In this document: one piece after another, positions 36,557 through 45,672 of the stretch
How positions within the stretch are numbered: the stretch's first letter is position 1
Layout of the letters: every line of letters begins with the position of its first letter
Source of the DNA: Lachnospiraceae bacterium
GTDB lineage: Bacteria; Bacillota; Clostridia; Lachnospirales; Lachnospiraceae
DNA length: 64,000 nt
Direction: 5' to 3'
Assembly (NCBI GenBank): GCA_021203205.1
Contig: JAJQBQ010000001.1
Coordinates: forward strand, 1 to 64,000
The notes under the pieces: generated by a model
What the model saw: the letters and a program-made list of their open reading frames with translations, nothing else
What the model was told of the DNA's origin: nothing
Database searches by the model: none
Position numbers and translations under genes: made by a program

Positions 36557-38080
36557 ATGCTGTTATTGATTCCTGTTTTGCTGCCGGTAATTTCCGGATC
36601 CATAATTCTCATAAAAACATGGAAGAAAAAACCGTGGCGCAGGCCGCGTTTTATTCTGATTTCCGCCATTATAAATTCCGCTGTGGTGCTGGGATTTCTG
36701 ATTGCGCAGTATTCGGAAGCTTTGCAGGTCACAATCGCGGGGTCAGTCACTTTCCGGCTGGCAACGGATGGCCTGGGAACCGTGCTTGCGGGATGTATGG
36801 CCGTGCTGGTGCCGTTGGTTCTCTGTTATTCGCTGGATTTCGGGGAAGACAGGCGGAAAGCAGAGAAAACGGTACAGAAGAATACATTGTCCCCTTCGGA
36901 TGAGCGAAAAAAGAGAACGCATAGCGGGAAAGTGAAGGCAGATCCGGGGGAAGAAAAGGCGGATATCCGGAAAACAGAGGGAAAAAGAGATGTGTTCTCC
37001 GCCCGGATGAATTATCTTTTTGCCGCGGTGACGGGCATCGCCTTTTCAAAAAATGCGGCGACCATGAGTTTCTTCCTTATTATACTGTTGCTGGTTGACG
37101 CATGGATTGTCTTAGGAAACGGAAAGCCGGAAAAAAGGTATTGGATTTTCCATGCAGGCGGGGCAGTGGCCGTAATTCTTGTGCTGATGACAGCTGTTTT
37201 TTGCGGCAGAGGTGCGTCGTTTTACTTTGACGGGTATCTGTCGGGGAATATCTCAAACCAGGTGCTTCTGATTCTGTATATCCTCGGCTTCTGCGGATGC
37301 ACGGTGAGGAAACTTGCAAGCCCGTTTTTTGCGGAAGAAGAGAAACCGGAAAATCTGTTTTTGGATATCATATATGCTTTTCTGCTGATTCGTCTGACCT
37401 TCTCCGTCTTCGGCATCAGTCTGCTTCGCGGAACCTGGGCGCAGGTGGTTGTGATGCTGCTTTCGGTTGCGGGAATTATGGTTCACTCTGTTCTGGCTTT
37501 TCGTGAAAAACGATTCCGGAAGAAAATGGCCCATCTGTCCGCAGCCTCCTTCGCTTTGATTTTGACCGGAATTGCGGTGATGACCTCGCACGGCTATACG
37601 GCTGCGGTGTGGATGACGGTCGCATTCGCCTTCACACAGCTGCTGTTGATCTTTTTCCCCGGAGCCGTGAAAAAGAAAGAAAACTCTGAGGGAGAGATGT
37701 CAGCCGGACTGGGGAGAAGGATGCCGGTGACCTTCGGATGTTATGTGGCGGCATGTTTAAGTGTCTGCGCCGTCCCGCCGTTTGCCGGATTCTTAAGTGT
37801 GTGGAAGCTCGCGAAAGCTTTCACCAGACAGGGAGGTCTGAACTATCTTTCCATGGCGGCCGTGTTTGCTTTTCTCTTTCTGGCAGCTTTAAGTCTGTAT
37901 CCGTCTGTCGCAGGTGCATTTTTCCCGAAGAGTGATTATGCGGAAAAGGAAAAGGCAGAGGAAGCAGGTCCGCAGATGCTGGTTCCGATGGTGGTGCTGG
38001 CGGCTGCGATCCTTGCGACCGGGCTCTTTTCCGGTGTGCTGGGAGATTATATTTATCAGATTGGGCTGGGGCTGATGTAA
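36557..38080 (+). CDS. complex I/Mrp-type membrane subunit homolog (second of a pair)
   Basis: This 507-residue polytopic protein also matches the NuoM/MrpD class: a short N-terminal helix pair, SVTFRLATDGLGTVLAG, and the late VPPFAGFLSVWKLAKAF that corresponds to the conserved GIPP.AGF.SK. A charged insert at about residues 95-145 (Lys/Glu/Arg) interrupts it. The start at 36557 follows GGAGG at 36547; a TTG four codons upstream is in frame. It begins 43 bp after its partner and is the last gene before a sigma-A promoter, so the two form an operon of their own. Confidence 0.75.
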   Translation: MLLLIPVLLPVISGSIILIKTWKKKPWRRPRFILISAIINSAVVLGFLIAQYSEALQVTIAGSVTFRLATDGLGTVLAGCMAVLVPLVLCYSLDFGEDRRKAEKTVQKNTLSPSDERKKRTHSGKVKADPGEEKADIRKTEGKRDVFSARMNYLFAAVTGIAFSKNAATMSFFLIILLLVDAWIVLGNGKPEKRYWIFHAGGAVAVILVLMTAVFCGRGASFYFDGYLSGNISNQVLLILYILGFCGCTVRKLASPFFAEEEKPENLFLDIIYAFLLIRLTFSVFGISLLRGTWAQVVVMLLSVAGIMVHSVLAFREKRFRKKMAHLSAASFALILTGIAVMTSHGYTAAVWMTVAFAFTQLLLIFFPGAVKKKENSEGEMSAGLGRRMPVTFGCYVAACLSVCAVPPFAGFLSVWKLAKAFTRQGGLNYLSMAAVFAFLFLAALSLYPSVAGAFFPKSDYAEKEKAEEAGPQMLVPMVVLAAAILATGLFSGVLGDYIYQIGLGLM

Positions 38081-38097
38081 AAAATATAAAAATTAGA

Positions 38098-38126
38098 TTG
38101 TAATAATAAAAATTGTGTGATAGAAT
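38098..38126 (+). promoter_or_regulatory. promoter of the parvulin gene
   Basis: TTGTAA (38098-38103), 17-bp spacer and TAGAAT (38121-38126), with TGTG just upstream of the -10 box. The leader is about 125 nt and includes a GGGTC/GACCC inverted repeat. Confidence 0.55.
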
Positions 38127-38257
38127 GCGTCAATGTGCCGTGTTTTATGCACACGGGTCGCGTAAGGAGTTATCTGACCCGGCGCGGTGAGCAGTGGAAA
38201 GAACTCCACACTCAAGTGGTACGGATGTTAGATTTAAACGAAACATGGAGGCTAAAA

Positions 38258-39733
38258 ATGGCAAAGGAAGAGAAGCAGGCGAAAAGACAAAAGCCGGCAG
38301 AGACCGCGGCTGAGCGGGCCGCCCGGGAGGAAAGGGAGAGAAAGTTTTCCAATAATATATACCATGGTGTCGTCGCTGTGGTTGTGGTTGCGATCGTGAT
38401 TTCCATTGGAATTCTGATCTTTCGGAACACGGCAGATTATATGGGAACCTATTTAAAGATCGGCGATTATGAGATCAGCAAGGAAGAGCTTGATTTCTAT
38501 TACAACGGTTATGTGACCAGCTGGGAGTCGTCCTATCTGACATATTACTCATATCTGGGTTATATTGATACGAGTCTGGAATATTCGGAGCAGTATTACA
38601 GCGATGACCTGACCTGGGAAGATTATTTCATTGAGTGTGCGGTGGAAGAGATGCAGACGGTTTATGCCTGGTATGATGCCGCGATGGACGATGAAGACTT
38701 CACTTATGATGTGGACGAGCTGGTGCAGGAGCAGATTGACGCGCTGCAGGAAGGTGCGGACGATTCCGACGTGTCGCTTTCCTACTATGTAAAGGCGTAC
38801 TACGGTGTTTCTGTCAGCAAGTTTAAAAAGTATATTAAAAAGACCGTGATTGCGACGGAATATTACGATTATCTCGAGGAAACCTACGAGGTGACCGATG
38901 AAGATATCCAGACGGAACTGGAGGACAACGCGGAGGATTACACGCTTGCTACCTACCGCTACTATTCCATCAGCTACGCGACGGACAGCGATGCCACCGA
39001 TGAGGAAGCGGAGGAGTATCAGGAGTATGTGCTCACAAACACAGAGCTGATTGCCGCTCAGATCACGGATGAGGATTCCTACCTGGAGATGGTAGCTGCC
39101 TATGAGGCGGATGACGACTACGATGCGGACAGCTCGACTCTGGCGGAAGATGCGACCGTCAGCGATGTGACAGATGTGATTGCAATCTGGCTGATGGAGG
39201 CAGAGCGCACCGAGGGCGATGTGACCATTCTGGACGATACATCCAGCAGCGTATATTACCTGGTATATTTCAAGAGCTGTGCTTTGGACGACACGAAGTC
39301 GGCAGCTTTCCGCCATATTCTTCTGACAGATGACTATGCGGAAGAAAACGCCGAGATCATGCTGGAGTACTGGGAAGAAAACTACGGCGACGAGGAAACC
39401 TTCGCTGAGATGGCAGATCGTTATTCCGAAGACAGTGCGGAAGGCGGCCTGTATGAAGATGTATATAACGGCGAGATGGTTGATGTTATCAATGACTGGG
39501 TGCTTGACGAGAGCCGCCAGGCCGGAGATACGACTATCGTGACATCCTCCTACGGTACGCATATCGTGTATCTCGTAAGTACTTCGGATACGCTGTCCAT
39601 CGAGATTATGGCGAAAAATAATCTCACCACCGCCTACCTTACGGATCTGCTGGAGGAAATTCAGGAGTCCATGCCGGTGGAGGATGTGAAGGGCAAGATC
39701 GCTTATCTGGCAAGTGACACGGATGCGGAGTAA
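38258..39733 (+). CDS. membrane-anchored parvulin-type peptidyl-prolyl isomerase
   Basis: The start at 38258 has GGAGGCTAAAA upstream. A basic, Glu-rich cytoplasmic segment (residues 1-30) is followed by a transmembrane helix (VVAVVVVAIVISIGILIF, about 35-53). The exported part is acidic and Tyr-rich, with SurA/PrsA-like helices and then a rotamase domain near residues 345-460 (FRHILLTDD, RYSEDSAEGGLYEDV, SYGTHIVYLV). Unlike PrsA it has no lipobox and is tethered by a helix. It probably assists folding of exported proteins. Length 491. Confidence 0.85.
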   Translation: MAKEEKQAKRQKPAETAAERAAREERERKFSNNIYHGVVAVVVVAIVISIGILIFRNTADYMGTYLKIGDYEISKEELDFYYNGYVTSWESSYLTYYSYLGYIDTSLEYSEQYYSDDLTWEDYFIECAVEEMQTVYAWYDAAMDDEDFTYDVDELVQEQIDALQEGADDSDVSLSYYVKAYYGVSVSKFKKYIKKTVIATEYYDYLEETYEVTDEDIQTELEDNAEDYTLATYRYYSISYATDSDATDEEAEEYQEYVLTNTELIAAQITDEDSYLEMVAAYEADDDYDADSSTLAEDATVSDVTDVIAIWLMEAERTEGDVTILDDTSSSVYYLVYFKSCALDDTKSAAFRHILLTDDYAEENAEIMLEYWEENYGDEETFAEMADRYSEDSAEGGLYEDVYNGEMVDVINDWVLDESRQAGDTTIVTSSYGTHIVYLVSTSDTLSIEIMAKNNLTTAYLTDLLEEIQESMPVEDVKGKIAYLASDTDAE

Positions 39734-40449
39734 GCAGAAACAGGTTTGAAACCATGTAGTCGAGATTGTATTCGTTTTAGAATTCGTTTTAAGACAGGAG
39801 ATCGCTCGCATACGGTCGTTTGCATATGGTTGTTCGCATACGGTTTTACAGCCATTATGCGTGATGCCAGATTACAATTGATATTAGTTTATACGAAGCC
39901 TCATTTTCCGGTTTTCAATCGGAAGTGGGGCTTCTTGTTTATGAAGTCTGCAGTCCCACGTTTTCTGACAATCTTATGAAGTCTACAGTCCCACGTTTCT
40001 GACAATCCGTGCAGGGAAAGAGGCGGAGCAGAGGTTGGAAAGCAATGCATAATTTGTATATTTGGCGCGGCGAGCAGGAGGGCAAATCCCCTGCTCGACA
40101 AAAAAGAATTAACTTTTCTTTTTTATATAAGTGTAGTAGAATAGAACATGTGTACATGACAGAGTTTATATCTTGTTGTTTATCGCAATCAGGATAGACG
40201 AGACAGATTATTTTGCTATTTATAAACCCGGTAAATAGAGAACAGGTATTTCAGATAATAACAGATCAGCGATTCCCATGATTATCATTTGATATACCGT
40301 GAATAATTATGACTTAACACAGATATTTTGAACAGGACGATGTATCAATAGTTACCATGAATAACAACTATCGCTTCGGTACTTGTCCCGGTTGCTCATT
40401 TCATGTAGAAATTAACGAAAAGGCTTGAAATATAAATTTGGAGGTTTGA
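39734..40449. other. 716-bp gap with two short tandem repeats and a terminator
   Basis: No gene is supported. Three copies of a 14-bp unit (GCATACGGTCGTTT type) start at 39808, 39822 and 39836. Two copies of a 35-bp unit (ATGAAGTCTGCAGTCCCACG at its start) occupy 39941-39975 and 39976-40009. A terminator lies at 39895-39940. The rest is AT-rich leader DNA of the NYN gene, with a possible TAGAAT -10 at 40137-40142. Confidence 0.6.
39895..39940 (+). terminator. terminator after the parvulin gene
   Basis: GAAGCCTCATTTTCCG (39895-39910) pairs with CGGAAGTGGGGCTTC (39920-39934), two mismatches, followed by TTGTTT. It lies about 160 bp past the stop. Confidence 0.7.
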
Positions 40450-41769
40450 ATGGAAAACGAAAGCGTAAGAAATTTACAGAGCATCGCCATGCTGATCGAT
40501 GCGGACAACACGCAGCTGTCGAAAATAGAGTATGTGATTCGTGAAATTTCGGCATACGGCCGCATCGTTGTAAAGAGGGCCTATGGCAACTGGAAAAAAG
40601 AAAATCTGAAAAATTGGGAGAGCGAGATCAAGCGGCTGGCGATCCGCGCGGAGCAGCAGTTTGACTATGTGGCCGGGAAAAATGCCACTGATATGGCGTT
40701 GGTCATCGACACCATCGAGCTACTGTACCGCGAACTTTACGATGCCTTTGTCATTGTGGCCAGTGACAGCGACTACACGCCGCTGGCGATCAAGCTGCAC
40801 GAATCCGGCGTCTATGTGATCGGGGTCGGTGAAAAAAATACGCCGGAGGCGTTTCGAAATGCCTGCGACGAATTTATTTTTCTGGAAAATCTCGGCCGCA
40901 AGGAAGAGACGGTTGCGGAGGATGAGGAAGAATCTCAGCCTGCGGAAAAGAGCGGATCTGCAAATGGCGCGGACAATTCACGGTCAGAGAGTCGGGACAA
41001 TATCAATGAAATCCACAAGCTGTTGCGGATCGCCCACGAAAAATATCAGGACGCGGACGGCTATGTGAATGTCAGCTCTGCCGGAACCTTTATCAAGCGT
41101 GTGAAACCGGACTTTGACGCGCAAAACTACGGGTACTTAAAGCTGCCGGACCTGATCGAGGACTTCCCGGATCGCTATGAAATGACACGTTACCGCGGAA
41201 AAGGTACGGTCACGATCGTGGCTTACCGCTGCATCCGGCAGGACAGGCGCGGGAAGAAAAACCGGAAGCGCCAGACGGAGTCTGCGCAGAAATTGGCAGA
41301 GGAGAAAAGTCTGAATCAGAGCGACAGGGAGACATATCGCGACGAAGGATATATGCAGGAGGATTTTGATCAGGGAATCTATGGAGATGATCCGTATGAT
41401 GGATCAAACTATACTACGTATGATGACCAGGCCTATGCACTGTATGAGGATCCGTTCGCCGCACAGAATGGGCAAAAGAAACAGGAAAACTCAGGCTCCA
41501 GACAGGGCAGTGGAAAGCAGAGCAGTTCAAAGCAAAATACAGCGAGACAGGGGAGTACGAAACAGGGAAGTGGGAAGCAGAACAGTGGGAAGGTGAACAG
41601 CACAAAACAGGGGAGTGTGAAGCAGAGCAGTTCGAAGCAAAACAGCGGCGAACGGGAATATGCGAAGCGAGACTATTTAAAAACGGAAAACCAAAAGCAG
41701 AATAATCAGAAGCAAAGCAATCAGAAATCAGGTGGGCGAAAGAGATATCGGAAGCAGAAAAGGGGTTAA
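40450..41769 (+). CDS. NYN-domain ribonuclease-like protein with LOTUS domain and low-complexity tail
   Basis: Residues 1-155 form a NYN (PIN-like) domain: AMLIDADN, GKNATDMALVIDTIELLY and VIVASDSDYTPLA carry the expected acidic residues. Residues about 183-262 match an OST-HTH/LOTUS domain (EIHKLLRIAHEKYQDADGYV, YLKLPDLIEDFPDRYE), an RNA-binding fold. The rest is disordered: an Asp/Tyr stretch, then about 90 residues of GS.KQ(N/S)S-type repeats ending in a basic RKRYRKQKRG. The NYN-LOTUS pairing suggests an RNA-acting enzyme; target unknown. GGAGGTTTGA precedes the ATG. Confidence 0.9.
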   Translation: MENESVRNLQSIAMLIDADNTQLSKIEYVIREISAYGRIVVKRAYGNWKKENLKNWESEIKRLAIRAEQQFDYVAGKNATDMALVIDTIELLYRELYDAFVIVASDSDYTPLAIKLHESGVYVIGVGEKNTPEAFRNACDEFIFLENLGRKEETVAEDEEESQPAEKSGSANGADNSRSESRDNINEIHKLLRIAHEKYQDADGYVNVSSAGTFIKRVKPDFDAQNYGYLKLPDLIEDFPDRYEMTRYRGKGTVTIVAYRCIRQDRRGKKNRKRQTESAQKLAEEKSLNQSDRETYRDEGYMQEDFDQGIYGDDPYDGSNYTTYDDQAYALYEDPFAAQNGQKKQENSGSRQGSGKQSSSKQNTARQGSTKQGSGKQNSGKVNSTKQGSVKQSSSKQNSGEREYAKRDYLKTENQKQNNQKQSNQKSGGRKRYRKQKRG

Positions 41770-41844
41770 GCTGGAAAGCCTCTTTGATGAGAGGATATGA
41801 TATTGGGATTAAAAACGGCCACAACCTCATGTCTTGAGGATTTT

Positions 41845-41881
41845 AAATCTGGAGTTAATGCGAGGCATTTAATCCAGATTT
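41845..41881 (+). terminator. hairpin after the NYN gene
   Basis: A 17-bp stem with two mismatches (AAATCTGGAGTTAATGC, 41845-41861, against 41865-41881) lies 75 bp past the stop. No T-run follows, so termination is uncertain. Confidence 0.5.
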
Positions 41882-42005
41882 AAGGAAGCAAACTCCCGCT
41901 TTCTGAGGTTAGAGCGAAGCGCCAACTTTAAGACTTCTTGACTCTGGTGCTATTGTCTATTCACGGAGCAATGTCAAATGATTATGGAATGAGGTTGAGT
42001 AGTAG

Positions 42006-42875
42006 ATGAAGTCAGAAACATATGAGATACACCCGATTGCTTACATGGAAAACGATTTTCCCGAAAAGTTCGGGATCCCGCGCCAGAGCGGACTGGTGGA
42101 GGAGCTCACGGGAAGAATCGTGTTCGAGTCTGTTTATCGCAACCCGGATGCACTGCGGGGGCTGGAGGGATATGATTATATCTGGCTGATCTGGGGGTTC
42201 GATGAAGCGAAGCGATATGGGGGCGAAAAGAAGAAAATCTCCGGCGAATCGGAAACGCATAAAGAAATCAGTGCAGGGTTTTCAAATCGTGAACAGGTGA
42301 CAGTGGAAGACGAAAACGGAGCAGCCATTAGGGAGAAAGAAGCAGCTGTCATAAAAAAAGAGGAACGTCAGGTAAGAGAAGAAAAGGTCGGAAGAATAGA
42401 AAAGTTTCACCCAACCGTGCGCCCGCCTCGCCTGGGCGGAAACACCCGCATGGGTGTCTTCGCGACCCGCAGTCCCTTTCGACCGAACTCTCTGGGGCTG
42501 TCCTCAGTGCGCCTTCTGAATATCGACTACGACACGCCGGACGGCCCCGCACTCCTTGTGGGAGGCGCGGACTTAAAAAACGGCACACCGATTTTTGATA
42601 TCAAGCCCTATCTGCCCCATGTGGACAGTCACCCGAACGCGGCAGCAGGGTTCGCCGGAAAAACAGCGGCGTATCACCTGAAAGTTGCCATATCGGAAGA
42701 AAATCTGAATCTCATGCCGGAAGAAAAACGCGCCGCGCTTATGGGAATCCTTGAAAATGATCCAAGACCGTCCTACCAGAATGACCCGGAGCGTGTGTAC
42801 GGGCTGAACTTTGCGGGGTATGAGGTGAAGTTTCGGGTAGAAGGGGAGAAACTTACGGTGATTAAAGTAGAATAA
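42006..42875 (+). CDS. trmO: tRNA N6-threonylcarbamoyladenosine methyltransferase TrmO family
   Basis: TrmO (TsaA/YaeB) methylates t6A37 in tRNA-Thr using SAM. Marks are the N-terminal IHPIAYMENDFPEKFGIPRQSG, then GYDYIWLIWGFDE, FHPTVRPPRLGGN and FATRSPFRPNSLGLSSVRLL, and DIKPYLPHVD. An insert of about 63 charged residues (about 69-132) separates WGFDE from FHPTVRPPR, where family members have only a few. Length 289. Confidence 0.9.
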   Translation: MKSETYEIHPIAYMENDFPEKFGIPRQSGLVEELTGRIVFESVYRNPDALRGLEGYDYIWLIWGFDEAKRYGGEKKKISGESETHKEISAGFSNREQVTVEDENGAAIREKEAAVIKKEERQVREEKVGRIEKFHPTVRPPRLGGNTRMGVFATRSPFRPNSLGLSSVRLLNIDYDTPDGPALLVGGADLKNGTPIFDIKPYLPHVDSHPNAAAGFAGKTAAYHLKVAISEENLNLMPEEKRAALMGILENDPRPSYQNDPERVYGLNFAGYEVKFRVEGEKLTVIKVE

Positions 42876-43008
42876 GTCTGGCTCCGTAATACCGAAATAA
42901 AAAATTGGATTAAATGTCTACTTTAACAAATTTCTTATATATGGTAATCTATAAAAAAAGTATGGTTGATTATGAAAGAAGTTTGAAGTGGGTAGAAAGG
43001 GAGGTTTT

Positions 43009-44592
43009 ATGAAGAAATCATTTACGGTTACAGGACTTTGCGTACCGGCGAGACATTATATGGTGGATTTAAGCAGCAGGGTAAAGCAGATCGCGGATGA
43101 GTATGTCGCGCCGGGCAAGTATTTCACCATCAACCGTGCAAGACAATATGGAAAGACAACCACTCTTTTTATGCTGGAAGAAAATCTGAAGCAGGATTAT
43201 CTTGTGCTGAGCCTGAGTTTCGAAGCTGCGGATGACTTTTTTACAACGAAAAAAATATTTGCTGATGGGCTGATTATGGAGATCGCATCCGAGTTGCGCA
43301 GGCAAAAGGTACAGGAAACTCTTCTGTCTGAGTGGAAATCACCTGTTTCGGAAATTTATCCTATGGTGGATCTGGATGATAAAATTACCTGGCTGTGTCA
43401 AAATATAGACCGAAAAATTGTTTTGATGATCGATGAAGTGGACAAGAGTTCAGATAATCAGTTATTCTTAAGCTTTCTCGGTTTGCTTCGTAAAAAATAT
43501 CTGAATCAGATGGCGGGAAAAGACACAACATTCTGGTCCGTTATACTGGCCGGCGTGTATGATATAAAGAACCTAAAGCAGAAAATTCATCCGGAGGAAG
43601 AGTCTAAGTATAACAGTCCCTGGAACATCGCTGCTGATTTTACCATTGACATGAGTTTTTCTCCGAAAGATATTTCGACTATGCTCACGCAGTATGAGGA
43701 AGACTGGGATACAGGTATGGAAATCGACAGTGTCAGTCAGACACTGTATGATTACACTTCCGGATATCCGTATCTTGTTTCCAGACTCTGCCAGTTTCTT
43801 GCGGAAAAGGTGAAAGAGGACAGCACGAAGCAGGAAAGAAAGAATGCGTGGTATGACGACGCAATCCAGGATGCCGTCAGAAGAATCTTAAAAGAGCCGA
43901 ATACGCTTTTTGATGATATGAGCAAAAAACTGGAGGATTACCCGAAGCTTAAGGAGATGATTTACAGCATCTTATTTCAGGGGCAGAAATACACCTATGA
44001 AGCGGAAAATGACCGCATTCGCATCGGTGTAATGTTTGGTTTTTTGAAGGATGTAAATGGTACAGTCGCCGTATCGAATCGGATTTTTGAAATGAAACTG
44101 TATAATCTCTTCCTGTCTGAGGACGAGACGGGCAACCGCATGTTCTCATCCGCAGACATGGAGAAAAGCCGGTTTGTCAAAGGCGGCTGCCTGCAGATGG
44201 ATCTGGTACTGCAGAAATTCTGCGAGTATTTCGAGGATATTTATGCGGACGCGGATGATAAGTTTATCGAGGATAATGGGCGGAGAATATTCCTGATATT
44301 TTTGAAACCGATCATCAATGGGAGCGGAAACTATTACGTCGAGGCCAGAACGCGCAACATGAAGCGGACGGATGTGATTATTGATTATCGGAGTGCGCAG
44401 TTTGTCCTGGAGATGAAAATCTACCACGGACAGGAATACAATCGGCGGGGCGAAAACCAGCTGCTGGAATATATGGATTATTATCATTTGCAGAAGGGGT
44501 ATATGCTGAGCTTCAATTTCAATAAGAAAAAGCAGACTGGCATGAGGCAGATCCTGTTGGGCGACCGTGTGCTGGTGGAGGCGGTGGTGTGA
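43009..44592 (+). CDS. AAA-like ATPase with C-terminal PD-(D/E)XK nuclease domain (first copy)
   Basis: The P-loop is INRARQYGKTTTLFML (residue about 43) and Walker B is IVLMIDEVDK. The C-terminal region has TDVIIDYRSAQFVLEMKIY (D...E-x-K), a restriction-endonuclease-like core. This corresponds to the AAA-ATPase-like plus DUF1703 type common in gut Clostridia and Bacteroidetes. The start at 43009 has GGGAGG upstream. Substrate unknown; members are suspected to act on DNA or RNA, without established function. Confidence 0.8.
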   Translation: MKKSFTVTGLCVPARHYMVDLSSRVKQIADEYVAPGKYFTINRARQYGKTTTLFMLEENLKQDYLVLSLSFEAADDFFTTKKIFADGLIMEIASELRRQKVQETLLSEWKSPVSEIYPMVDLDDKITWLCQNIDRKIVLMIDEVDKSSDNQLFLSFLGLLRKKYLNQMAGKDTTFWSVILAGVYDIKNLKQKIHPEEESKYNSPWNIAADFTIDMSFSPKDISTMLTQYEEDWDTGMEIDSVSQTLYDYTSGYPYLVSRLCQFLAEKVKEDSTKQERKNAWYDDAIQDAVRRILKEPNTLFDDMSKKLEDYPKLKEMIYSILFQGQKYTYEAENDRIRIGVMFGFLKDVNGTVAVSNRIFEMKLYNLFLSEDETGNRMFSSADMEKSRFVKGGCLQMDLVLQKFCEYFEDIYADADDKFIEDNGRRIFLIFLKPIINGSGNYYVEARTRNMKRTDVIIDYRSAQFVLEMKIYHGQEYNRRGENQLLEYMDYYHLQKGYMLSFNFNKKKQTGMRQILLGDRVLVEAVV

Positions 44593-44636
44593 TGAGTAAA
44601 TAGGCTTCCATACCTGCGGAAGGAGGGTGTGAATAT

Positions 44637-45647
44637 ATGAAAGAAGATTTTAAATTTGTGCTGTATCAATCAGACGAAGGCGATGTGGCGGTCAATGCCG
44701 CCATAAAAGATGAGAGTATCTGGCTGACACAAAAGGGAATGGCGGAATTGTTTGGCTGTTCGACAGACAATATATCGTTACATTTAAAAAATATATTTTC
44801 AGAGGGAGAGCTTAGGGAAGAGGCAACTGTCGAGGAAATCTCGGTAGTTCAGACAGAAGGAAACAGGCAAGTCAGAAGAAAGACAATGTTCTATAACCTC
44901 GATGCCATCATCTCCGTAGGTTACCGCGTAAATTCCCGCAGAGCCACAAAGTTCCGCATTTGGGCGACCGGTATCTTAAAAGAATACATCATCAAAGGCT
45001 TTGCCATGGATGACGAGCGCCTGAAACAGGGAACGACAGCCTTCGGCAAGGACTATTTTAAAGAATTGCTGGAGCGGGTTCGCTCTATCCGTGCGAGTGA
45101 ACGGCGAATCTGGCAGCAGATCACTGACATCTTCGCAGAATGCAGCATCGACTACGATAAGGATTCTCCGACAACGCGGAGTTTCTATGCCATGGTGCAG
45201 AATAAATTTCATTTCGCCATCACCGGACAGACGGCAGCGGAGATTATTTATGACAGGGCGGATAGAGAAAAGGAACACATGGGTTTGACCACATGGAAAA
45301 ACTCACCGGACGGAAGAATCCTGAAGTCAGATGTGACCGTCGCAAAGAACTATCTGGATGAAAAGCAGATCCGTCAGCTGGAGCGGGCGGTCAGCGGTTA
45401 CTTTGATTATATCGAAGATTTGATCGAGCGTGAGAACACATTTACCATGGAAGAATTCGCCGCCAGTGTGAATGAATTTCTGGCCTTCCGCAGGTATGAC
45501 ATCTTACGAGACAAAGGACGCATATCGTCCAGACAGGCAAAGGAAAAAGCGGAGGCGGAGTATGTGGAATTTAACAAAACTCAGCAGATCATTTCGGATT
45601 TTGACAGGGAAGTGCAGCGGATGATGCGAGCGAAAACGAATGATTAG
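44637..45647 (+). CDS. RhuM family protein
   Basis: The N-terminal part (WLTQKGMAELFGCSTDNISLHL, NLDAIISVGYRVNSRRATKFRIWAT) is the RhuM core, a Bro-N/KilA-like nucleic-acid-associated domain. The C-terminal half is helical with an AITGQTAAEIIYDRADREKEHMG motif and a coiled end. RhuM proteins often lie in islands and near toxin or restriction genes; the biochemical role is unknown. GGAGGGTGTG lies upstream. The stop overlaps the following open frame. Confidence 0.9.
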   Translation: MKEDFKFVLYQSDEGDVAVNAAIKDESIWLTQKGMAELFGCSTDNISLHLKNIFSEGELREEATVEEISVVQTEGNRQVRRKTMFYNLDAIISVGYRVNSRRATKFRIWATGILKEYIIKGFAMDDERLKQGTTAFGKDYFKELLERVRSIRASERRIWQQITDIFAECSIDYDKDSPTTRSFYAMVQNKFHFAITGQTAAEIIYDRADREKEHMGLTTWKNSPDGRILKSDVTVAKNYLDEKQIRQLERAVSGYFDYIEDLIERENTFTMEEFAASVNEFLAFRRYDILRDKGRISSRQAKEKAEAEYVEFNKTQQIISDFDREVQRMMRAKTND

Positions 45648-45672
45648 AACAATGAAAGAGGTTGGTATAGGA

